From: Actinomycetes bacterium
GTDB taxonomy: Bacteria > Actinomycetota > Acidimicrobiia > Acidimicrobiales > JABEUL01
Length of the DNA: 64,000 nt
Direction of reading: 5' to 3'
Assembly (NCBI GenBank): GCA_021790815.1
Contig: JAJYFT010000003.1
Location: 1-64,000 of the forward strand
The position numbers were made by a program, and so were the translations under genes. Below the pieces are notes generated by a model. The model had not been told where the DNA came from, did not search any database, and saw only the letters and a list, made by a program, of their open reading frames with translations. Shown in pieces: positions 26,711 to 38,209 of this stretch (positions are counted from its first letter, which is position 1; every line of letters begins with the position of its first letter).

Positions 26711-29700
26711 TTAAACAGCTGTGCCTGATCCCCCAGTTATCGCTTCAGTAACGTAAATATCACATCCACTGCCCAGGGTTCCACTAAACGAAACCGTAAA
26801 TGTCCCATTTGCTGAAGTGCTTCCAGTTGATGATCCAACTGTTACACCACTGCACCCTATAGGTACAATCGAAAGTGGGTCATTTGCAATGCCAACACCA
26901 TTTCCGTTGTCAACAGTAACGTTGGCATTGGATCCTGATATTACAACGGACACCGAATATTTACTTGACGTAGCAACTTCAACTTGAGGCAACGCATATA
27001 CATAAGTAGCATTCGTATATGACTCAGTAAATGTAAGATCACAGAACCCAACTGAACTAGATGGAGTATAGTCAAAAGTGACCTGACCTTTTGCCGAAGT
27101 ATAAGGCATGAAGCTACTAGAAATGCTTCCACAAGACGAGCCAGCAGCTGGAGTTATTGAAATTCCATCCCCTTCAACGCCAGCACTACCATTATTTACC
27201 GTTAAAGTAACTGGCACCATTGCACCTCCAGCAACAACTGCCGAAGCCGATGTTACAGAAAAAGATGGAGTTATTGCACTCGGAGGAGTTGCAACTTGTC
27301 CAAATGACGCCAGCCCACCACTTCCAGATACCGCTTCAATTGTAAGCAAGTTACAGTTACCAATATAGGTTGATGCTTGGTACGGAACTGTGACCATCCC
27401 ATTTGCATTCGTAATAAATGGTGAAACGCCTGCTCCAAAGAACTGTAGACCCGATGGCACTCCACCACAAGCCGGATTTCCGCCAAACGAAGCTGGCAGC
27501 TTTGAAGGATTAATTACTAAGACAGGATCGTTCACAACTGGAATTCCAGAAGGATTTGTTACTCGCACCTCCATATTTACCATACTCGTGTCAGATGCCA
27601 ATACACTCGGGGTAGATCTTACTACTGTAACTGTATTCTTCACAGATGCTGGATACGATGCTTGAGTGACCAAGTTAACATTCAATGCACCAGGAGTTGC
27701 TGGTGAAGTCACGAGGAATGCGCAAAAACCAACATGGATAGGAGTATATGTAGTCACGAACTTTCCGTCACTTGCAGTCGTACCAGATACTGCTCCAAGC
27801 GTTCCACAGCTAGCTGTCGTATAAACACTATTCGTTACGTTTAATGGTGTAATACTCACGGCTGCACCACCAATTGGATTGCCATATCCATCTTCAACGC
27901 TAATTACTACAGGGTCTGCAGGATCATTAGCATTAACATTAGATAAAGGTAGAGATGGAGATGATCCATTAACTGAAATAAGTACTTGGTTTGGTGGCCC
28001 GAGCTGAGTTATGCTCCCAAATCCAATTGCACCACTTAAACTCTCTTCAGCAGTTACTGCGCAGTTGCCCATAACTTTAGAAGATTTATAGGTAAAACTT
28101 GCAACCCCTGAGGAATTTGTTATTGCAGTATATGCAGATAAACTTCCACATCCTGAAGCTACTCCAGACACGAGACTTATTCCTACCGTAGCACCATTTT
28201 CTGGCGATCCGCCATTCATTACAGTCACAGAAACAGCTGTAGTAGAGGATCCATCAGCCACAACTACAGCTGGAGCCACAGAAACAATGCTTAACTGTGT
28301 CGCTGAAGTTGCAGCAACCGTTGTTTCACCGCTCATACTTGTAGCAGACTCATTTGCAGTAATCACGCATAGTCCAGAAGCGGCTGGGGCAGTAAGTGTT
28401 GCGCTAAGTTGACCTTCCTGATTTGTGACTCCTGATGAAACTGACAGGGTCCCACATGTCGAACTCAGTGCAACGGAATCAAGAGTAAGTGGACCTGTAT
28501 CCGTTGTAACAGTTACTAACACTGATGTAGTACTTGTCCCGTCAGCAGGTATTGCAACTGCACCAGCATCAACAGAAACAGTTGCAGGAGGAGGAGTTAA
28601 GGTTAAGTTTGAAGTTCCCATTCCTCCAGTAGTAGCCTCAGTTGCATCGAGTGAACATCCACCTTGGACGATGCTAGCTGTCGCACTGAAAATAGCCTGA
28701 CCACTTGAATTAGTAGTACCCAATCCATTTGAAGAAAGTACCGCACACCCACTTGAAGAATAAATCGAAACTGGATCGTTCGGAACTGGTACTCCGTTTT
28801 TGTCAGTTACAGTAACTGTCGCGGTAGTTGAACTAATCCCATCTGCGGGAAGCGATGCATTTAGCAACTTAATTGAAACACTATAGCTTGAAGTTGCTCC
28901 AGCTATCGTTTGATTTACTACTTCTGCACCACTCATTGAAGGTGAACTCGAATCAGTTCCAGTAATTTGACAAACACCAACACTAGCTCCAGGAGTATAA
29001 TTCACTGTTCCAGATCCTGATATTCCAATAGCTACAGTTTTAGTTGACAAAGTTCCACAAGCTGCTGCAGGAACACCTGTAAGTGCCAAGTTGACGGTAC
29101 CGCTAATTGGCTGCCCATCTTGAGTTAATGAAAGTGAAATTGTAATCTGGGAAGATCCAGAATTCACATTTACATATGCGCTTCCAAATCCAACAACTGG
29201 CGGGTTTAGAGCTTGTGAAATTATAAGCTGACCGCTTCCAGAGGACGCAAAATCTGTTACGGAAATATCACATGTTCCAGCCACAGTTGAAGCGGTATAA
29301 GTGAAAGAAAATTCACCGTTAGACCCTGTCGTTGGAGTTACCCCCGTGCTGAGAATGCCACAAGAACCTAACACACCATTTGTAGTTGAAAAAGAAAGCT
29401 GATCACCTGAAACCGGTGAACCATTTGGCGTAGTTACTAAAACGGTAACTGTCTCATGTGAAGAAGCACTCGGCGTTATTGTCGTATTTCCTATAACACT
29501 TACGTTGTCAGTCCCGATCGAAGCTGCAGTAAAGTATCCGTCTGCGTCAACAACCACTTGAGTACTCCCTAGAGCGTTGTAAACATTAATCGATCCTTTG
29601 CCAAGTTTTGTAACTGACATGTTTGGCACAATTTGAGATGAGCTAAAGTTAAGGTCAGAACTGATGGGAGGGGCAGAACCATCTCCTGGATAAACAGTTA

Positions 29701-30826
29701 AGTAGCCACCAGCAGGCACAGTTGAACCCGCTTCAGTTACGTTAGTTACAACTGCGTCTGGGGGATTGGTAGATGAAGCTAGCGGGATGCTTCCAACACC
29801 TGCAACAGGCACATTTATGTCGCTATTTGGCCCTACGGCTGAACTTGTACGAGTATCGATTAGCCTTTGAGGAGATATAGGCACGAATAGAGAGCCTGAA
29901 GTTCCCGAGCCAGTTGAATCACTGAACCATCCATTCACGTCAACAATTACGTCAGCATTAGAATTAAATGATTCAAAATCAACTTTCCCATCGCTTCCCA
30001 CTGAGACCATAACTCTATTTGCTATCGTTTGCCCTTCTGACCAGTTTAGATTTGATACAACAGGTGCCGAAGTCCCATCTGGCCAAATAGTTAAGTACCC
30101 ACCATTTGCATTTGTATTCGTTGCAGTTACGTTCATTACAACCGCAGACACTCCACTCGACGGGATTCCACCCACTCCATCTATTTGAATACTCTGCATT
30201 TTACTTGCTACTAGAGTACTCCCAGCATATTTACTTGTTGAACCAGTTCTAGTGTCAACTATTCTTGATGGACTAAGAGGGTAAAAATGACCAGATGCCC
30301 CAACAGAAGCTGCAGGAGTTTCATAGTAGCCCTCAAGATCTACGATTAAATTAGCCTGTCCAGCTGACTCATTGGCGATTGAAATGCTTGCACCGCTTCC
30401 AATTTCTACGGTTACAAGATTTGGCACAGTCTGGCCAGCACTAAAGTTCAAATTCGATGTTGTCGGAACCGAATTTCCAGTTGCGGGCGTGGGGAACACA
30501 GTTAAGTACCCAGCGGCCGATGGACTAACTACAGTTACGTTAACGACCACTGCATCAGCTGTCGAAGGTACATCAGCAGATGGCAAAACAAGATTTGTCA
30601 CCGAACCAGCAAGCATCGGCGACCCTGAACAAGGAGTAGCGGTTCCTACACGAGTATCACAGATTCTAACTGGAGAGATAGCAACGTATTTGCCGCCAGG
30701 TAGTGTTATTGAGCCTGCAAGAGCCTCCTTGGGTTGCAATCCGAGAAACGATATAAAATACCCAACCATTGTTATAGCTACAACTCCGATAACAAACGCG
30801 GACTTAATTCGTCGCAACTTATTCAT
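26711..30826 (-). CDS. Large secreted modular surface protein: 3 N-terminal repeats plus ~9 Ig-like (invasin/BIG-1-like) domains
   Basis: N-terminal hydrophobic segment (AFVIGVVAITMVGYFISFLG); three ~130-aa modules with AVVVNVTV..GYLTVFP..SNLNFSAGQTVPN..VDLEGYY; then Ser/Thr-rich Ig-like repeats each with a CG..(T/S)..G..G.C motif. Confidence 0.85.
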   Translation of the reverse strand: MNKLRRIKSAFVIGVVAITMVGYFISFLGLQPKEALAGSITLPGGKYVAISPVRICDTRVGTATPCSGSPMLAGSVTNLVLPSADVPSTADAVVVNVTVVSPSAAGYLTVFPTPATGNSVPTTSNLNFSAGQTVPNLVTVEIGSGASISIANESAGQANLIVDLEGYYETPAASVGASGHFYPLSPSRIVDTRTGSTSKYAGSTLVASKMQSIQIDGVGGIPSSGVSAVVMNVTATNTNANGGYLTIWPDGTSAPVVSNLNWSEGQTIANRVMVSVGSDGKVDFESFNSNADVIVDVNGWFSDSTGSGTSGSLFVPISPQRLIDTRTSSAVGPNSDINVPVAGVGSIPLASSTNPPDAVVTNVTEAGSTVPAGGYLTVYPGDGSAPPISSDLNFSSSQIVPNMSVTKLGKGSINVYNALGSTQVVVDADGYFTAASIGTDNVSVIGNTTITPSASSHETVTVLVTTPNGSPVSGDQLSFSTTNGVLGSCGILSTGVTPTTGSNGEFSFTYTASTVAGTCDISVTDFASSGSGQLIISQALNPPVVGFGSAYVNVNSGSSQITISLSLTQDGQPISGTVNLALTGVPAAACGTLSTKTVAIGISGSGTVNYTPGASVGVCQITGTDSSSPSMSGAEVVNQTIAGATSSYSVSIKLLNASLPADGISSTTATVTVTDKNGVPVPNDPVSIYSSSGCAVLSSNGLGTTNSSGQAIFSATASIVQGGCSLDATEATTGGMGTSNLTLTPPPATVSVDAGAVAIPADGTSTTSVLVTVTTDTGPLTLDSVALSSTCGTLSVSSGVTNQEGQLSATLTAPAASGLCVITANESATSMSGETTVAATSATQLSIVSVAPAVVVADGSSTTAVSVTVMNGGSPENGATVGISLVSGVASGCGSLSAYTAITNSSGVASFTYKSSKVMGNCAVTAEESLSGAIGFGSITQLGPPNQVLISVNGSSPSLPLSNVNANDPADPVVISVEDGYGNPIGGAAVSITPLNVTNSVYTTASCGTLGAVSGTTASDGKFVTTYTPIHVGFCAFLVTSPATPGALNVNLVTQASYPASVKNTVTVVRSTPSVLASDTSMVNMEVRVTNPSGIPVVNDPVLVINPSKLPASFGGNPACGGVPSGLQFFGAGVSPFITNANGMVTVPYQASTYIGNCNLLTIEAVSGSGGLASFGQVATPPSAITPSFSVTSASAVVAGGAMVPVTLTVNNGSAGVEGDGISITPAAGSSCGSISSSFMPYTSAKGQVTFDYTPSSSVGFCDLTFTESYTNATYVYALPQVEVATSSKYSVSVVISGSNANVTVDNGNGVGIANDPLSIVPIGCSGVTVGSSTGSTSANGTFTVSFSGTLGSGCDIYVTEAITGGSGTAV

Positions 30827-30903
30827 TCATCCTCCTAATCGAAAAGACCAAACATATAAAATTAAAATATTATAAATTGATATGACCCTTACAAATTAAA
30901 AGG

Positions 30904-31626
30904 TTAGTCAATAAATAAGAAACTTGCAAGTGCTTTTAACAAATTGAGCGTAATTTTTGCTGTCGCGCCCCATATGACCTCCTCTTTTGCGCTGAAAAAA
31001 TGTATCGGTACTTTATTTTGTGACCAATACTCAACGTGGTAATTCGCTGGATCGTAGAGATCTGTTATCGGGACTGAAAATACCCGGGAGACTTCATCAG
31101 GATTTGGACTGGTTGCAGGTACTTTTTCCATGGTTGAAAGTATCGGAACGATTGAAGCCTCTCCTGAAACTGTCGAAATAGCATCAAGCGATCCGATAAC
31201 TTTGACCTCATTAATATTTAGTCCAACCTCTTCATTTGCTTCTCGCAGTGCAGTCTCAATAGGGGATTCATTAATATCTTTTCTTCCTCCACAAAATGAT
31301 ACCTGGCCAGAATGTGACCTCAAATTTAGGTTTCGCCGAGTATAGAGAATTTCTGGTCCTGCTTCTGAGTTAAAAACCAGGACCAAAACCGCTGCATCTA
31401 TTTCTTTCATCGGGTGAGAGATTGGGGATGGCCAAGCAGGTCTCACTTCTATAGAGCCGTTTTGTTTTAAAGTTTCAAAAGATAGCCAGTCCACAAATGA
31501 GTTCCAATTAACATTCTTTCGAACTATCTCAGCATTAGCCGATTCTAGCCATAAAAGAGAATCAGCCGGCAAGGATTCAATTGAACCTACCGGCTGATCT
31601 AAACTTCCGTCCTTACGGAATATCAC
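30904..31626 (-). CDS. NUDIX hydrolase (CoA pyrophosphatase-like)
   Basis: Nudix box GGRKDINESPIETALREANEEVGL. Confidence 0.88.
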   Translation of the reverse strand: MIFRKDGSLDQPVGSIESLPADSLLWLESANAEIVRKNVNWNSFVDWLSFETLKQNGSIEVRPAWPSPISHPMKEIDAAVLVLVFNSEAGPEILYTRRNLNLRSHSGQVSFCGGRKDINESPIETALREANEEVGLNINEVKVIGSLDAISTVSGEASIVPILSTMEKVPATSPNPDEVSRVFSVPITDLYDPANYHVEYWSQNKVPIHFFSAKEEVIWGATAKITLNLLKALASFLFID

Positions 31627-33575
<1,949 letters not shown>

Positions 33576-33578
33576 GAA

Positions 33579-33605
33579 TTAGCACTCTTACTCCTAGAGT
33601 GCTAA
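33579..33605. promoter_or_regulatory. CIRCE operator (HrcA binding site)
   Basis: TTAGCACTC-N9-GAGTGCTAA, perfect, directly upstream of groES. Confidence 0.95.
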
Positions 33606-33633
33606 TCGTAGTAGAGATTTTGCCCCTTTGCAA
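33605..33633 (-). promoter_or_regulatory. groESL promoter
   Basis: Minus strand TTGCAA-N17-TACGAT immediately upstream of CIRCE. Confidence 0.6.
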
Positions 33634-33682
33634 CAAAAATTTAAAAAAAAAATTATATTTTGTATTTATCGAGGTAGATAGC

Positions 33683-34699
33683 TTACTGAAACCGCATTTT
33701 TAAGGATGAATTTGCCCCAACGTAAAGATCGGACAAATCCCCATTTAGGTACTTGAACATCCCTGCAGCCCCAATCATCGCTGCATTATCTGTACAGTTT
33801 TCTTTCGGTGGCAGCTTCACAGGAATGCCTTTTCTGGCTCCTAACTCAAGCGCTCTGTTACGTAAGAGTGAGTTGGCTGCCACTCCGCCGCCTAAAATTA
33901 TAGATTTTGCTCCAACTTCATCGCTTCCAACATCTAAACGTTCAATTAATGAATCAACAACCGTTTTTCTAAAAGACGCGGCAACGTCTTCAACCTTCGC
34001 CGACCTATTTTTTTCAAGGTATCTAATCACTGAAGTCTTTATCCCGCTAAATGAAAAATTCATTGTCCCAGAGACTAATGTTTTTGGAAACTTAACGCTA
34101 TTTTCGTCTCCGGACAAAGATGCCCTGTCAATTTCAGGTCCTCCTGGATAACCAAGTCCTAAACCCCGCGCAACTTTGTCAAACGCTTCGCCACACGCAT
34201 CATCGACGGTCTCTCCAATTAGCCTGTACTTACCGGGACTTTTCATTTCAAGCAACAACGTGTGTCCACCTGAGACTAACAGAACAATGGCAGGAAGCTC
34301 AATTGAATTTTCGGACTCTAAAAAAGGCGCAAACAGGTGACCTTCTAAATGGTTTACCCCAACAAATGGAATATCTAAACAAAATGCAAGGGCTTTTGCA
34401 GCGCTCACTCCAACAAGGAGTGCGCCAATTAATCCCGGTCCAATTGTCGCTGCAACGACATCAATGTCCTTGAGCGCTACATCACCTTTTTTAAGAGCTA
34501 ACTCTGTCACCGTTCCAATTCTTTCAAGGTGAGCTCGACTTGCGACTTCTGGAACGACTCCACCAAAAGATGAGTGTAAGTCTATCTGACTTGAGACAAT
34601 GGATGATTTAAGTAATACGCTGTCAAAAGTTCCACTGCTTTCAACAACTGCGCAAGCAGTTTCATCACATGACGTTTCAATTGCTAAAAGTCTAATCAT
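33683..34699 (-). CDS. tsaD: tRNA N6-adenosine threonylcarbamoyltransferase TsaD
   Basis: AIETSCDETACAVVE, GVNHLEGHLFAPFL, VSGGHTLLLEM, GGVAANSLLR. Confidence 0.96.
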   Translation of the reverse strand: MIRLLAIETSCDETACAVVESSGTFDSVLLKSSIVSSQIDLHSSFGGVVPEVASRAHLERIGTVTELALKKGDVALKDIDVVAATIGPGLIGALLVGVSAAKALAFCLDIPFVGVNHLEGHLFAPFLESENSIELPAIVLLVSGGHTLLLEMKSPGKYRLIGETVDDACGEAFDKVARGLGLGYPGGPEIDRASLSGDENSVKFPKTLVSGTMNFSFSGIKTSVIRYLEKNRSAKVEDVAASFRKTVVDSLIERLDVGSDEVGAKSIILGGGVAANSLLRNRALELGARKGIPVKLPPKENCTDNAAMIGAAGMFKYLNGDLSDLYVGANSSLKMRFQ

Positions 34700-34700
34700 A

Positions 34701-35231
34701 CTAGTTTGCTTCTTCCAATAAATTAATCAGAGTTTTCATAGAAGCTTCGCTGCTAAGGTCATGAATCCACATAATCAATGCGTCCTCATTCTCCTTGACA
34801 TAATAATTAGGCCGAATACCGACTGGCACAAAACCAACTTTCTCATAAAGATGTTTTGCGGCATCATTGGAAACTCTAACTTCTAATGTTGCAGATTCAA
34901 TGCCGATTTTGGATGAATAAGCAAGTAATAGTACTGTAATAGATAATCCAATGCCCATTCTTTTAAACTCGCTCTTTGTTGCAAGATTTAGAATATGAGC
35001 TTCTCCCGCAAAAAACCCAACACCACCGTAGCCAACCACTTCACCTTTTAACTCAGCAACCAGATACAGCCGATCAAGTTTTAGTTCGCTTCTTAAAAGT
35101 CTTTCGCTCCATGGGTCGTTAAACTCTACTTTCTCTATTTTGTGGATTTCCGGAATGTGACTCTCTTGCATCTTTACGATTGAGATTTCACCTAACTTGT
35201 AGTAAGCAGCGTTCGAGTCAGCCAAAAACAT
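34701..35231 (-). CDS. rimI: Ribosomal protein alanine N-acetyltransferase RimI (GNAT)
   Basis: GNAT motifs ILNLATKSEFKRMGIGLSI, EVRVSNDAAKHLYEKVGFVPVGIRPNYY; position between tsaB and tsaD. Confidence 0.88.
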   Translation of the reverse strand: MFLADSNAAYYKLGEISIVKMQESHIPEIHKIEKVEFNDPWSERLLRSELKLDRLYLVAELKGEVVGYGGVGFFAGEAHILNLATKSEFKRMGIGLSITVLLLAYSSKIGIESATLEVRVSNDAAKHLYEKVGFVPVGIRPNYYVKENEDALIMWIHDLSSEASMKTLINLLEEAN

Positions 35232-35920
35232 TACCCATTCCCATCGATTTTCATTTTGCTCTTCGTTGCGTCGGGCTCCCTAAGATAAAGTGGTCTGACT
35301 TCGCCAACTTTAAATTCGTTTTTCGTCACTGCTAGTAAACCTAGGCGATCTGCTAATGGAAACTTGGAACAACTAGTACATATTTCGTAATCAATATTAG
35401 ATCCAAGTATTTGAATAACTTCGTCCGTCAAATTCCCTACCATAACATATTTTTCAAGGTGGTCAAGCTCACTAAGCAAATTAAGTGGGTTTACCACATT
35501 AACTGTAATATTTTCCAAAAGACCGTCTTTGCCAAGCCTATAAATTCCGTAAAAGATCTCTTGGCGTCTAGCATCTAGAATCGACATAACAAGACGGTCT
35601 GTCGGATCAGAAACCGAACTTGCAAGGACTTCGGTGCTAGTAATACCAGCGATTGGAATCGATAGAGTCTTCGCAATTGTGTTTGCAGTAACTATTCCAA
35701 CTCTTAAACCCGTAAACAAACCTGGCCCAATGTCCACACAAACCGCATCCAAATCATCTTTGGTAACCTTAGTTAGCTTCAAAATCGAGTCGATTAGTGG
35801 AATTATAGTTTCCACATGGAGTTGAGAAAGGTTAATTACTGAAAACCCAACAACCTCGGCATCTACAATGAGCGCTGCTGACACTGAGGATGAACTCGTT
35901 TCTATACTTAGAACTTTCAC
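35231..35920 (-). CDS. tsaB: TsaB, tRNA threonylcarbamoyladenosine biosynthesis protein
   Basis: VLSIETSSSSVSAALI, DIGPGLFTGLRVGIVTAN, DARRQEIFYGIY. Confidence 0.93.
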   Translation of the reverse strand: MKVLSIETSSSSVSAALIVDAEVVGFSVINLSQLHVETIIPLIDSILKLTKVTKDDLDAVCVDIGPGLFTGLRVGIVTANTIAKTLSIPIAGITSTEVLASSVSDPTDRLVMSILDARRQEIFYGIYRLGKDGLLENITVNVVNPLNLLSELDHLEKYVMVGNLTDEVIQILGSNIDYEICTSCSKFPLADRLGLLAVTKNEFKVGEVRPLYLREPDATKSKMKIDGNG

Positions 35921-36432
35921 TATTTTGATTCTCTTTCAACTTCCACTCTAAATGCTTCAATAATCTCTGTGCTCCTTACGTATTCAGTAGTAGAGATCTT
36001 AATAATCCTAGAATCTTCATCGCTTAGTTTAGAAGTAATTTCTATATGAAACGTCAGACGAGGTAATTCATTTAAAAACCTCTCACCCCATTCAACTGCT
36101 AAGACTGAGTCGCATGAAACTTCATCTAGACCTAAACCTTCTACCTCATTTGCGTTGTTTAATCTATACATATCAACATGGACAAGCGCGATTGAACCTT
36201 CATACTTAGTTGCTAGCACAAACGTTGGACTTGTTATATTGTCTTGAATATTAAGTCCTTTCCCAATTCCCTTTATAAAGACTGTCTTTCCGGCACCTAA
36301 ATTGCCGGTAACACAAATTACATCACCGCGTTTTAATATCTTGGAAAACTTTTCACCAAACTCGAAGGTGTCTTGGCGGTTCAAAGACAACAGTTCAGTA
36401 GCATATACGGCAGTCTTTCTTACTTCATCCAT
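35920..36432 (-). CDS. tsaE: TsaE, tRNA threonylcarbamoyladenosine biosynthesis ATPase
   Basis: GNLGAGKTVFIKGIGKGL, SPTFVLATKY, HVDMYRL, VEWGERF. Confidence 0.93.
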   Translation of the reverse strand: MDEVRKTAVYATELLSLNRQDTFEFGEKFSKILKRGDVICVTGNLGAGKTVFIKGIGKGLNIQDNITSPTFVLATKYEGSIALVHVDMYRLNNANEVEGLGLDEVSCDSVLAVEWGERFLNELPRLTFHIEITSKLSDEDSRIIKISTTEYVRSTEIIEAFRVEVERESK

Positions 36433-36444
36433 GTAACCACCGAT

Positions 36445-37020
36445 TCAGACAGAATTCATAATTTTTTTAGCTCTGATAAAATCAGATCTCATCTGGGCTA
36501 TTAACATTCCACCTGTTCTAAGTGCCGCTGCAGGATGAAATGTTGGAACTACTTTAAAACCGTTAAACTCGTAAGTTTTCTGGCGCACTTTAACTATTCC
36601 ATCCTTCACATTGAGAACAGCTTTTGTAGCTGTATTTCCTAACGTGACGATAACTCTGGGTTGAACTAAATCTAACTGCGAACTAAGAAAGTGATTGCAA
36701 CTTAAAACTTCATCTTTTAACGGATTTCTATTTTCTGGAGGACGACATTTAACTACATTTGCAATGTAACATTCTTCTCTTTTAACTTTTAACTCTTCTT
36801 CAATCAGGAGAGTAAGGAGCTTACCCGACCTTCCTACAAAAGGTTCTCCTCGCAGGTCTTCTTCTTGCCCAGGTCCTTCACCAATAAAGAAAATCTTGGC
36901 CGTAGAACTCCCGCTGCCAAATACAACATTTGTTCTGCTCGAATATAATCGGCATGCGACGCAACTTAAAGCGTCTGCCTTTAGAAGTTCTAGTTTTTGT
37001 AACTTTATATCCTGTTTCAT
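36445..37020 (-). CDS. Uracil-DNA glycosylase, family 4-like (Fe-S)
   Basis: CVACRLYSSRTNVVFGSGSSTAKIFFIGEGPGQEEDLRGEPFVGRSGKLL, NVVKCRPPENRNP, TFHPAA. Confidence 0.92.
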   Translation of the reverse strand: MKQDIKLQKLELLKADALSCVACRLYSSRTNVVFGSGSSTAKIFFIGEGPGQEEDLRGEPFVGRSGKLLTLLIEEELKVKREECYIANVVKCRPPENRNPLKDEVLSCNHFLSSQLDLVQPRVIVTLGNTATKAVLNVKDGIVKVRQKTYEFNGFKVVPTFHPAAALRTGGMLIAQMRSDFIRAKKIMNSV

Positions 37021-37030
37021 TGAAAACTTT

Positions 37031-38209
37031 CTACACTACAATTCTTTGCACACGTTGGCCAATTCGAGTAAGAACTTCGTAATGTATTGTACCAATCTCA
37101 TCTGCAATATCTTGTGCATCTATTTTGCAGTCTTTTGACCTCCCGATTAGTATTACGTCATCATCTGGTCTAACATTCAATCCAGTTACGTCCACCATCA
37201 GGTGGTCCATTGTTACTACTCCAGTAATTTTGCAAGGATTATTATTAATTATTACAAAGTAACTACTGCCGTTTCTGCCTAGTGATCTCGGAATTCCATC
37301 CGCATATCCAATTGGGATTGTTGCAATTTCCATATCTCTATCTGCAATAAACTGATGGCCATACGATATTCCTTCTCCATGCTTGACCATGGAAACCTTT
37401 CTAACTTTTGCTTTTAACTCGAGTACTGGTTTCAAACATCCATAACTGTTATTACCCGCAAAAGTAACTTGTTCTTTAACTACTTGTGACGGATAATATC
37501 CATAAACGCCAATTCCAGATCTTGCCATGTCAAAATGTGCCTCTTTAAACATCATCAGACCAGCTGTGTTTGCAATATGTAATTTAACTGAATTACGATC
37601 CTTAAATTTAAGCAGTTTAACAAAGTTCTTAAAGCGATTAATTTGTAAACTATTAGCAGCATTGTTTCTCTCATCTGCACAAGCAAGGTGTGACCAAACG
37701 CCTTTTAATTTAAATCGTTGTTCAGCTTCCACTTGCTTTACCAATTGAAATGCTGTTTCCTCTTCCGCCCCTGATCTATGCATACCGGTTTCAACTTTAA
37801 TATGGATTGGAATTACCTCTGTCTCCACCATTAAATCGTTTTTAATAAGTTCACCAAAAGCTACGGCACAATCCCTTAACTTGTTCATGCCTACCGTTGA
37901 AGTAATCGTTGGAGTAAGTCCGTGTCTTACAGCTTCTACAAGGCTTTCTGGGTCCGGTTCGGAGAGGAGTAGAATTTCCGCTTGAATTCCACTATCACGA
38001 AGTTCAATACCTTCAGAAACGGTCGCTACACCCAGAGTTTTCACCCCACAATCTTGAGCAACACTCGCAATGTTAATGGCCCCATGGCCATACGCGTCCG
38101 CTTTAACTACTAAACAAATCTCACAATTGACAGCAAATCTTCTAAGAACCTCAATGTTACTAATTACATTTTTACGATTTATTTCAGCATACGCTCGACT
38201 AAAGTTCAC
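37031..38209 (-). CDS. alr: Alanine racemase
   Basis: VVKADAYGHGA PLP lysine motif; HIKVETGMHRSG; TIPIGYADGIPRSLG. Confidence 0.95.
   Translation of the reverse strand: MNFSRAYAEINRKNVISNIEVLRRFAVNCEICLVVKADAYGHGAINIASVAQDCGVKTLGVATVSEGIELRDSGIQAEILLLSEPDPESLVEAVRHGLTPTITSTVGMNKLRDCAVAFGELIKNDLMVETEVIPIHIKVETGMHRSGAEEETAFQLVKQVEAEQRFKLKGVWSHLACADERNNAANSLQINRFKNFVKLLKFKDRNSVKLHIANTAGLMMFKEAHFDMARSGIGVYGYYPSQVVKEQVTFAGNNSYGCLKPVLELKAKVRKVSMVKHGEGISYGHQFIADRDMEIATIPIGYADGIPRSLGRNGSSYFVIINNNPCKITGVVTMDHLMVDVTGLNVRPDDDVILIGRSKDCKIDAQDIADEIGTIHYEVLTRIGQRVQRIVV

Noticed and set aside
30372-30875. 167-aa + strand ORF antisense to the surface protein, and similar ORFs at 27108, 27390 and 28425
   Set aside because: Antisense of Ser/Thr/Val/Gly-rich repeats, low complexity; no RBS or independent motif support.
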